The position numbers and the translations under genes are program-made. DNA of 15,765 nucleotides from Treponema sp. (GTDB taxonomy: Bacteria; Spirochaetota; Spirochaetia; Treponematales; UBA12059), in NCBI GenBank assembly GCA_012517645.1, contig JAAYUR010000191.1, positions 1 to 15,765 of the forward strand. The letters run 5' to 3'. Shown in pieces: positions 1 to 6,083 of the stretch; position 1 is the first letter of the stretch; the number at the start of each line of letters is the position of its first letter. The notes under the pieces were generated by a model that had not been told where the DNA came from, did no database searches, and was given only the letters and a program-made list of their open reading frames with translations.

Positions 1-64
1 CACACTAGAAACACCGATACCGGGGGGAGGTTACAAACGAGAACCTTTTCCCGCCTTGAAATCC

Positions 65-109
65 GCGATTGGGCGCAGCGGTTGCAACGCAACCGCCGCG
101 CCCAATCGC
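65..109. repeat. Near-perfect 21-bp inverted repeat (hairpin)
   Basis: Arms 65-85 and 89-109 pair at 20 of 21 positions around the 3-base loop AAC. The arm begins GCGATTGGGCGC. No T-run follows on either strand, so it is not a standard Rho-independent terminator. It lies about 95 bases beyond the stop of the minus-strand operon and is the leftmost of three consecutive inverted repeats. Otherwise bases 1-64 show nothing recognisable. Confidence 0.75.
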
Positions 110-111
110 AA

Positions 112-148
112 AGCCAATTTTAAGAGTGACCGACCTTTGAAATTGGCT
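112..148. repeat. 9-bp inverted repeat
   Basis: AGCCAATTT (112-120) is exactly complementary to AAATTGGCT (140-148), with a 19-base loop. It is the middle member of a run of three hairpins between 65 and 194. Its function is unknown; it may be part of an extended RNA structure at the 3' end of the minus-strand operon. Confidence 0.55.
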
Positions 149-155
149 CAAAACT

Positions 156-194
156 GAGGCTTTTTCAAAACTCAGGGAGCCTTGAAAAAGCCTC
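156..194. repeat. 39-base palindromic repeat, copy 1 (GAGGCTTTTTCAA type)
   Basis: GAGGCTTTTTCAA (156-168) pairs perfectly with 182-194, and the stem extends inward with two mismatches to a loop AGG. It begins 8 bases beyond the stop of the minus-strand gene ending at 203. The stem is followed on that strand by CAGTTTTG, so it may serve as a weak terminator. The same palindrome with small changes recurs at 15589-15626, which points to a dispersed intergenic repeat that has been co-opted rather than a terminator made for this gene. Confidence 0.75.
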
Positions 195-202
195 GCTTCA
201 AT

Positions 203-1105
203 TCATTTTCCCAAGAGCGCGGACAGCACCCCCCGGATCCGGTCCCGGAAACTTTGGCCGTACCGGGAGGCGAAGTCCACCGCTGCGGACCGGACCGTCA
301 CGGGCAAACCGTATTTCCGTTTCAAGTGATCCCAATGCTTCACGATGTAGACATAGAGATCCGCGACGGTCCGCCCCGGGAAGCGGGCGTCGATGCGTTC
401 CGACCGGATGACCGAGGCGATCGGGGCGTAGACCGTACGATACCAGGATTCCAGGGCGTCCCGGAAGCTGATCTCCTCCGCCTTCCCCTCGTTCAGATAG
501 TACTTGTGGACAAGGATATGGTCCAGGATGACGTCGTACTGCCCGGGGGCGGAGAAATCCAGGGTTGCGTCCCCCGTGGCTTTCAAGAACTCGGTCTTTT
601 GGTAGAACCTTTCCTTCTCGAAGTCCAGGACCGCCTTCCTGAGGTCGTCCAGGCTCATTCCGGGCTTTAGGGGTACGCTGGTGTTCAGGGACACGACTTC
701 CGCATCGATGGCCTTGATACCCTGCATCCGTGCCACGGAAACGCGATGGTTTCCGTCCCGTACAAAATAGAGACCTCCGGCTTCGTAGAGCTGGATGGGA
801 GGGAGAACCACGTCCTTGTAGTGGGCCATGTCCACCCGGACCCACCGCGGCCGGAGATGGTCGAAGCGGGGCAGGAAGTGGCGGTTGAAATCCCGATAGC
901 GCCCCTCGCTCCCTACGATCCGGTCCAGGGGCACCGCCTGCATTCCCCGGTAGGTTTCTCCCTCGGGCCGTAGGACCGACCGGACCTCCTCCAGGGATAG
1001 AAGCCGTTTCCGGGAAGGATCCAGGAAACCCTGGATCCGGGCAAGGAATTCCCGCGTGCGGGCCTTGGAGAAGTCGTCCTCCGCTCGAGCCGCCTCTAGG
1101 TCCAT
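203..1105 (-). CDS. ParB/Srx-fold 'DGNHR' domain protein
   Basis: A 300-residue protein. Its clearest feature is DGNHRVSVAR at residues 117-126. This is the signature of the ParB N-terminal/sulfiredoxin-like fold found in a family of proteins often annotated as ParB-like regulators. Residues 56-140 form this domain, with a VDMAHYKDVVLPPIQLYE stretch just before the signature. The C-terminal part (about 215-270) has a charged, aromatic-rich motif with WYRTVYAPI and FPGRTVADLYVYI, which I recall from relatives of this family. There is no signal peptide or membrane segment, so it is cytoplasmic. The start at 1105 was chosen because its ATG overlaps the upstream stop as TGATG; the open frame runs further upstream but only in the shadow of the phosphoesterase gene. 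Translation is probably coupled. It is the last gene of a three-gene operon. The biochemical activity is unknown: the fold includes nucleotide hydrolases and DNA-binding proteins, but no partner is visible. Confidence 0.8.
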   Translation of the reverse strand: MDLEAARAEDDFSKARTREFLARIQGFLDPSRKRLLSLEEVRSVLRPEGETYRGMQAVPLDRIVGSEGRYRDFNRHFLPRFDHLRPRWVRVDMAHYKDVVLPPIQLYEAGGLYFVRDGNHRVSVARMQGIKAIDAEVVSLNTSVPLKPGMSLDDLRKAVLDFEKERFYQKTEFLKATGDATLDFSAPGQYDVILDHILVHKYYLNEGKAEEISFRDALESWYRTVYAPIASVIRSERIDARFPGRTVADLYVYIVKHWDHLKRKYGLPVTVRSAAVDFASRYGQSFRDRIRGVLSALLGK

Positions 1106-1785
1106 CAAGTCCGATTCTCCCAGTCCAGCAGTACATGTCCGAAGGCGTTCACCACGGTCGTGCCGAGGTACGTCGAGATCCTGGCCGCTTCCCGGTCGTA
1201 GAGGTGGACGTGGCCGTGGACCAGGAACCGGGGGCGGAACGTGCGCATGAACCATAGAAAGGGCCGGAATCCGCGGTGACACGGATCCGGCTGGTCGTGG
1301 ATCCCCTCCGGGGGGGCGTGGGTAAGAAGGATATCCAGGAAGCGGCCGAAGAAGATTCGGTTCCAGAGAAGGGCGGGGATCAGGAGCAGGATCCGTAGAG
1401 CCATCTGGAGGTTCGTGAACTGGTTGGCTCCCCCGTTGTACCAACGGGAACCCCCCAGCCCGGCCACGAGGAGGCCTCCCTCCCGGACCACCCGGAAGCC
1501 GGCGTACACGGCTCCGGAACTCTCCATGATATCCCGGGAGGGAAAGGGTGAATCGACGGTACGGCCGCGGACGTCGGCCCGGGGCCGATAATAGGCGAGC
1601 TCCTCGAGATTATGGTTCCCGAACACGAAGATCAAGGGCTTGTTCAGTCCCGAGACGATGAAGGACAGGTAGTCCATAGGAAGGTCTCCTGCGGACAGGA
1701 CGAGATCGACATCCTTGAACCGCTCCCGTATGGAGGAAGAGTAGACCACAAGGTCGACCTGGTCCGAGACGCAGAGTATCCTCAT
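1105..1785 (-). CDS. Calcineurin-like metallophosphoesterase with atypical motif I
   Basis: A 226-residue protein of the calcineurin-like phosphoesterase superfamily, which hydrolyses phosphoesters with a two-metal centre. Visible motifs are AGD at residues 32-34, FGNHN at 55-59, LTHAPPEG at 154-161 and VHGHVH at 189-194. These match metal-binding blocks II to V. Block I, normally D-x-H, reads SDQVD (residues 7-11), so the His is replaced by Val. I recall close relatives with the same change, so it may be a subfamily trait and not decay. A hydrophobic stretch around 129-150 (ALRILLLIPALLW) could be a core strand-helix or a membrane-touching loop. The ATG lies in an ATGA overlap with the upstream TPR gene and has no clear ribosome binding site, so translation is coupled. 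The substrate is not predictable; nucleic-acid or nucleotide phosphodiesters are possible. Confidence 0.85.
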   Translation of the reverse strand: MRILCVSDQVDLVVYSSSIRERFKDVDLVLSAGDLPMDYLSFIVSGLNKPLIFVFGNHNLEELAYYRPRADVRGRTVDSPFPSRDIMESSGAVYAGFRVVREGGLLVAGLGGSRWYNGGANQFTNLQMALRILLLIPALLWNRIFFGRFLDILLTHAPPEGIHDQPDPCHRGFRPFLWFMRTFRPRFLVHGHVHLYDREAARISTYLGTTVVNAFGHVLLDWENRT

Positions 1786-3164
1786 CGATGCGGGCTGGAG
1801 GGCAGGGTGGTCTTCGAGAGCAATTCCTGGAGCTGATCCTTGGCCACGAGCTCTACTGCCCGGTTCTCCCCGAACTCCAGGGCCGCGCGGTTGAAGGACG
1901 AACTGGTGATGATGGAACCCCGGATGATGCTCAGCTTCTTCATCTGGTCCAGTAGGGAGCGGACGGCGGAGTCGTCCAGCATCTCGGACACTCGCAGGAA
2001 CCGAAGAAGGCGGGGCATCTTCTTGGTGCCCATCCATTTCTCCGAATCGTTCTCCACGGCGATCAGGTCCACACCGTTCGGTGTCATGGATACGTCCCGG
2101 ATGTTGAGCTGGAGGGCTTGCTGGGTGACGGCTTTGCAGAGGTCGATGAACTCCTCCCGGCCGCAGGTCAGGTAATCCTTCATCTTGTCGTCGGACCGGT
2201 ATTCCTGGTACTGGGTAAGCTTCTCCGCCACATCCCGGAAGCCGGGCTTTCGGGCATAGATCTTCTCCCATTGTTCGATGGCCCGATCCAGGTTCCGCAT
2301 CTTCTCGAAGCACATGGCCAGGAAATAGCGGCCGTACAGGGCCTCCGGGGCACCTTCGTCCTTCACCAGCTTAATCGCCCGCTCCAGCTCGATCACGGCC
2401 TTGTCCAAGTTACCCATGCTCATGTAGCAGCCCCCCCGCTCGACCAGGGCTTTCACCTTGAGCTCCGGGCTCCTGAGGGCCTTTTCCAGGGTCAGTAGAG
2501 CGGCGGTGTAGTCGTTGCTCTCCTTCAGGAGTTTACCGAGGAAATAGTAGGATTCGTAGAAATCGGGCTGGAGCTTTATGGCCATCTCCAGCTCCGCACG
2601 GGATTCCACGGGATGCTTGGTCTTGTAGAGGATGAGCCCGAGCCGGGCGTGGGCCTTGCCCATCCGGGGGTCCAGCTCGAGGGCCTTCCTGAGGTACTTG
2701 ACGCCGACATCCGTCTTGCCCCGATCGTCGAAGATCCGGCCGCAGTTGTAGTAATGTTCCGCGTTGGCGCTTTCCAGTTTGGTCAGGAGGATGTGCTCTT
2801 TGAGGGCTTCCTCGATCTGGCCGAATTTCTCGAACATCCCAGCGATTCGGGTCCGGAATTCCACTTCCGGGACTTCCTCGCCGAACTGGCCGATCTGGTT
2901 GACCGTCTTGAATTCCATCAGGGCCAGTTCCGGTTTTTCCTCGGCAAGGTATACGAGGCCCAGGTAGTAGTGCGCCGGGGCGCTGGTGGGGGTCTTGGCG
3001 ATGATTCCGCGCACGATGCGGGCCGCCGCGGCAAGCCGGCCCTGTTTGATCATGTCGTTCACGGCGGCCAGCTGCTTGGGAGTTACGACCATGCGGACCA
3101 GGAAGATGGCCAGCACGCCGACCCCGGCCCCGAGGACGATGGTGAGGATTACGATAAAGGACAT
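1782..3164 (-). CDS. Membrane-anchored TPR protein with degenerate Mrr-like C-terminal domain
   Basis: A 460-residue protein. Residues 2-27 form one hydrophobic segment ending in positive charge, probably an N-terminal membrane anchor that leaves the rest in the cytoplasm. TPR-type helical repeats run from about 30 to 320, for example AHYYLGLVYLAEEKPELALMEF and AHARLGLILYKTKHPVESRAEL. Residues 330-448 resemble the Mrr-type restriction-endonuclease fold: GREEFIDLCK, then NGVDLIAV with Asp366, then SIITSSSFNRAALEFGENRAVELV and a closing DQLQELL. The catalytic Q-x-K strand is replaced by FLR (389-391), so nuclease activity is doubtful. The start at 3164 follows AGGAGA with a 5-base gap; the longer frame upstream has no such site. 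It is the first gene of the three-gene operon. TPRs suggest a scaffold that brings partners to the membrane. The Mrr assignment rests on pattern reading only. Confidence 0.85.
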   Translation of the reverse strand: MSFIVILTIVLGAGVGVLAIFLVRMVVTPKQLAAVNDMIKQGRLAAAARIVRGIIAKTPTSAPAHYYLGLVYLAEEKPELALMEFKTVNQIGQFGEEVPEVEFRTRIAGMFEKFGQIEEALKEHILLTKLESANAEHYYNCGRIFDDRGKTDVGVKYLRKALELDPRMGKAHARLGLILYKTKHPVESRAELEMAIKLQPDFYESYYFLGKLLKESNDYTAALLTLEKALRSPELKVKALVERGGCYMSMGNLDKAVIELERAIKLVKDEGAPEALYGRYFLAMCFEKMRNLDRAIEQWEKIYARKPGFRDVAEKLTQYQEYRSDDKMKDYLTCGREEFIDLCKAVTQQALQLNIRDVSMTPNGVDLIAVENDSEKWMGTKKMPRLLRFLRVSEMLDDSAVRSLLDQMKKLSIIRGSIITSSSFNRAALEFGENRAVELVAKDQLQELLSKTTLPSSPHR

Positions 3165-3240
3165 CCCGTCTCCTGTCGGACATGCCGGGATCGAAGTCCG
3201 CGTCAGGTTCGACGCGTCCGGTTCGGCCGGGCCGTCCCAC

Positions 3241-3269
3241 TTTTCGTATAGTCCGTGGCGCGGTATACT
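3241..3269 (+). promoter_or_regulatory. Possible promoter for the rightward TPR genes
   Basis: TATACT at 3264-3269 is a good -10 hexamer on the plus strand. The matching -35 region (3241-3246, TTTTCG, 17-base spacer) is poor. The -10 is one arm of a perfect inverted repeat, TATACT-CAAAT-AGTATA (3264-3280). The other arm is the -10 of the leftward promoter, so the two promoters would share bases and may compete. Confidence 0.35.
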
Positions 3270-3274
3270 CAAAT

Positions 3275-3302
3275 AGTATAGCAGATACGCCGATCTTGTC
3301 AG
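3275..3302 (-). promoter_or_regulatory. Sigma-70-like promoter of the TPR/phosphoesterase/ParB-like operon
   Basis: On the minus strand, -35 CTGACA (3302-3297) is followed by a 16-base spacer and -10 TATACT (3280-3275). Each hexamer matches the consensus at 5 of 6 positions. Transcription should start near 3268, giving a leader of about 100 bases before the ATG at 3164. Confidence 0.6.
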
Positions 3303-3322
3303 CAGGAACGGGAGATCAAAGG

Positions 3323-4075
3323 GTGCGATACAGGGAGAATAGACTGCCCGATACCTCCCGGCTAGGCCGGATGGCCCGAAGCGCGGTCTTGGCCCTGCTC
3401 TGTCTGACGGGAATAGCCGTCGTCTCGGCCCAATCCGCTTCCTTCGCCCAGGGGGAGCGGCTCTTCCTGGAGAACAAGCCCCTGGAGGCTTCCGCCCTCC
3501 TGGAGCGCGCGACCCGAGAGACTCCCTCCAACGAGAAAGCCTGGCTTTACCTGGGGATCTGTTACCAACAGCTCGGTCGACACGACGAGGCCGTCGCGGT
3601 ATTCCGGAAGGGCCTGCCCTCGGCCCTGTCCCTGTCCCATGTCTTCTATTTCAACATGGGGAACAGTTTTCTAGCCCAGGGGAGGAACGCCTTCGCGGAG
3701 GAAATGTTCGGCCAGGCGATCCAGGGTAAACCCGACTGGGCGCCCCCCTTCCTGAACCGAGCCAACGCCCGGATGGCCCAGGAAAAGTACGCGGACGCGG
3801 TAGCCGACTACACCGTCTATCTTAGCATCAATCCTTCGAGCCCCCAGGCGGAATCCATCCGGAAGGTGATAGACTTGATCGGAAAGACCCAGGCGGCCGA
3901 AGCCGCCCGCAAGGCCGCGGAGGAGGCCCGCAAGCTCGCGGAGGAACAGGCTCGGCAGGCGCTCCTGGCCGCGGTGGCCGATTCCCTCCGGCAGAGCGCG
4001 GAGGGCACGACCAGCTTGTCCGCCGGTTCCGGGGATGTGCAGGGATATTCCGAAGACTTCACCCTGGAAGACTGA
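3323..4075 (+). CDS. Exported TPR protein
   Basis: A 250-residue protein. I start it at GTG 3323 because GGGAG at 3310-3314 lies 8 bases upstream. The next in-frame ATG (3371) has no ribosome binding site but gives a shorter, more ordinary signal peptide. The N-terminus has several Arg residues, a hydrophobic core (about 20-35) and AVVSAQ, which fits a type I signal peptide cut after SA. No lipobox is seen. TPR repeats follow from about 38 to 175, with AWLYLGICYQQLGRHDEAVAVF as the clearest. An Ala/Glu/Lys/Arg-rich coiled coil spans about 186-215, and the end is acidic. It probably works in the periplasm as a binding scaffold. It is followed after 22 bases by a second TPR gene with the same type of coiled coil, so the two are likely an operon and may bind each other. 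No enzymatic motif is present. Confidence 0.85.
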   Translation: MRYRENRLPDTSRLGRMARSAVLALLCLTGIAVVSAQSASFAQGERLFLENKPLEASALLERATRETPSNEKAWLYLGICYQQLGRHDEAVAVFRKGLPSALSLSHVFYFNMGNSFLAQGRNAFAEEMFGQAIQGKPDWAPPFLNRANARMAQEKYADAVADYTVYLSINPSSPQAESIRKVIDLIGKTQAAEAARKAAEEARKLAEEQARQALLAAVADSLRQSAEGTTSLSAGSGDVQGYSEDFTLED

Positions 4076-4097
4076 CGGGAGAAACGGGAGTACCGAC

Positions 4098-6035
4098 ATG
4101 AAGAAAAAGACGCTCATCCTGTCCGGCATAGCCGTTCTATTGCTCATCGCCGCGGGGCTCGGAACCCTAGCCGTCCTAGGATCCGGAGGCGGCGCGGACC
4201 GGGAGCGCTTGAACACCCTGCGCCTGGCTCGGGATTACCTGGATCAGGGAGACTTCGACCGGGCCCTGGACCTGCTGGACCGCCTGCTCATCAAGAACGC
4301 GGACGATCCGGATGCCCGGGCCCTCCGGGACGAGGCGGTGGCCCGCAAGAAGGCGGCCGAGGCGGACAAGGCCCGGGCCGAGGCGGAGAAGAATAAGACC
4401 GGTCAGGACGCCCTTACCCAGACGATCTCGAAGCTCGGCCAGACCATCGAACGCACCGCGACGCCCCCGGCCCGGGATTCCGCAGCGGAAAAGGCAGCCG
4501 AAAAGGCAGCGGAAGAGGAAGCCCGGCGCAAGGCCGAGGCGGAAGCCGCGGCGGCCCGCAAACGGGCCGAGGAGGCGGAGCTGGCCAAGAAGAGCGCGGA
4601 GCTCCAGGAGAAGATGCGGGCCGTGAACGAGCTGGTCCGCAAGGGGCGGGAGGCTATGTCCGGCGGGCAGTACGACCCGGCCCGGAAATCCTTCGCCTCC
4701 GCCCAGGAAATCCTGCCTCCCGGGGAGGACAAGTTCGCGGCCCGAACCTTGGCGGACATCGCGGAATCCTACTACGACGGATACAAACGCGCTCCGGAGA
4801 GCCCGGACGGTATCCAGTCCGCGAAGGACGCCCAGAAGGCCGCCCAGGAGGCCATACGCAAGGACGCCACGGATGCCCGCCCCCATTACACGCTAAGCAA
4901 GATCTACAACGACTCCAAGCTCCCGGACCTGGCGGTCAAGGAGTTGGAGGAGGCTACAAAGCTGGATCCTAAGAACTACCTATACGCCTTCGAGCTCGGC
5001 AAGGCCCAGTTCGCCCTAAAAAAGTACGAGGAGGCCCGGAGGTCCTTCGAGTCCGCTGGATCCCTGAACCCCCAGTTCGAACCGGCCTTCTATAACCTGG
5101 GGGTGACCCAGAGGGTCTTGAAGAACAACGACGCCGCCCTCTCCGCCTTCCGCACGGCGGTCAAGATCAAACCGGATTATACGCGCGCCCACATCGAGAT
5201 CGGGCGGGTGCTTTCCGCCCGGGGCGACACCAAAGGGGCCATCACCGCGTACCGGACGGCCCTTTCCTTCGAACCCCGGAACGTCGCGGCCCTACGGGAG
5301 CTCGGGCTGGCCCAGGTCAATGAGGGGAGCCTGACGGACGCGGAAAAGACCTTCGCGGAAGCCCTGTCGGTGGAATCCGACGCGGTAACCAATTACAATC
5401 TGGCCAACGTCAAGATCGATCTGGGAAAATTCAAGGAAGCGGTCCCCTATGCGGAGAAAGCCGCGGCCGCCGCCCCGAACAACGCCCTCTATTTGTATAC
5501 CCTGGGGCTGGCCCAGGACGGGTCCGGGAACGCGGACGGTGCGATCGCGGCCTATACCAAGTCCGCCGCCCTGGACAAGGCGTACGCGCCGCCCCGCATC
5601 AACCTGGGCAAGCTCTACCTGGAGGCGGGCTTCGACGACAAGGCCCTGCCTCACCTGGAGGAAGCGTACAAGATCGACCCGAATTCCCTGGAGGCCAACA
5701 ACAACCTGGCCAACGCCTACGGGCGGAAGGGACTCACGGACAAGAGCATCTTCCACTACGAGAAGGCGCTTCAGCTCTCCCCCCGGAATCCCACCATCCG
5801 GCTGAACCTGGCCCGGGCGTACGTTACCGCAGGCACCTTGGAGAAGGCTCGGGACGCCTACTCGGAGCTTATCAAGCTCGCGCCGACCGAATGGGACGCC
5901 TACTTCGAACTCGGGAAGGTCTACGTCAGCTTGAAGGACTCTTCGAACGCCCGCAGGGTGCTGACGGAACTCAAGGCCAAGAAACCGGATTATGAAAAAC
6001 GCACGGAGGTGGACGCCATCCTGGCGGGGCTTTGA
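4098..6035 (+). CDS. Large membrane-anchored TPR protein with coiled coil
   Basis: A 645-residue protein. The ATG at 4098 follows GGGAG by 7 bases. Residues 5-28 are an uncleaved-looking hydrophobic anchor (LILSGIAVLLLIAAGLGTLAVL). A first TPR-like pair of helices lies at about 36-82. A long Ala/Glu/Lys/Arg coiled coil covers about 80-185 with a Thr/Pro break near 115-128. Regular TPR repeats then run from about 262 to 630, roughly ten units with recognisable W-LG-Y-A-F-A-P spacing, for example AFYNLGVTQRVLKNNDAALSAF. The orientation suggests the repeats lie outside the inner membrane. No catalytic domain is present; the role is probably assembly or tethering of a cell-envelope complex. Similar long TPR proteins are common in spirochaetes. 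It is the second gene of the rightward pair and converges on mutL. Confidence 0.87.
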   Translation: MKKKTLILSGIAVLLLIAAGLGTLAVLGSGGGADRERLNTLRLARDYLDQGDFDRALDLLDRLLIKNADDPDARALRDEAVARKKAAEADKARAEAEKNKTGQDALTQTISKLGQTIERTATPPARDSAAEKAAEKAAEEEARRKAEAEAAAARKRAEEAELAKKSAELQEKMRAVNELVRKGREAMSGGQYDPARKSFASAQEILPPGEDKFAARTLADIAESYYDGYKRAPESPDGIQSAKDAQKAAQEAIRKDATDARPHYTLSKIYNDSKLPDLAVKELEEATKLDPKNYLYAFELGKAQFALKKYEEARRSFESAGSLNPQFEPAFYNLGVTQRVLKNNDAALSAFRTAVKIKPDYTRAHIEIGRVLSARGDTKGAITAYRTALSFEPRNVAALRELGLAQVNEGSLTDAEKTFAEALSVESDAVTNYNLANVKIDLGKFKEAVPYAEKAAAAAPNNALYLYTLGLAQDGSGNADGAIAAYTKSAALDKAYAPPRINLGKLYLEAGFDDKALPHLEEAYKIDPNSLEANNNLANAYGRKGLTDKSIFHYEKALQLSPRNPTIRLNLARAYVTAGTLEKARDAYSELIKLAPTEWDAYFELGKVYVSLKDSSNARRVLTELKAKKPDYEKRTEVDAILAGL

Positions 6036-6053
6036 GGCGGCCGGGCCCGAACC

Positions 6054-6071
6054 TTCCGAGGCGCCTCGGAA
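6054..6071. terminator. Perfect 18-base palindrome between convergent genes
   Basis: TTCCGAGGCGCCTCGGAA is a perfect palindrome that can fold as a 7-bp stem with loop GCGC on either strand. It lies in the 48-base gap between the TPR stop (6035) and the mutL stop (6084). A shared bidirectional terminator is the obvious role, but neither side has a T-run, so the call is tentative. Confidence 0.4.
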
Positions 6072-6083
6072 CCACGCCGTTCC

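Noticed and set aside
1106..1444. N-terminal extension of the ParB-like frame to 1444
   Set aside because: It reads through the phosphoesterase gene, and its composition is Pro/Arg-rich. The TGATG overlap supports the start at 1105.
1105..2313. N-terminal extension of the phosphoesterase frame to 2313
   Set aside because: The extra residues lie inside the TPR gene in another frame and are Pro/Arg/Gly-rich shadow sequence. The start at 1785 fits the family and the ATGA overlap.
3182..3322. Upstream extension of the 250-residue TPR protein
   Set aside because: It would translate the promoter region and delay the signal peptide far from the N-terminus; GGGAG before GTG 3323 is the better start.
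4340..4640. Repetitive-looking Ala/Glu/Lys/Arg codons as a DNA repeat
   Set aside because: The pattern is amino-acid composition of a coiled coil; the DNA has no regular repeat unit.
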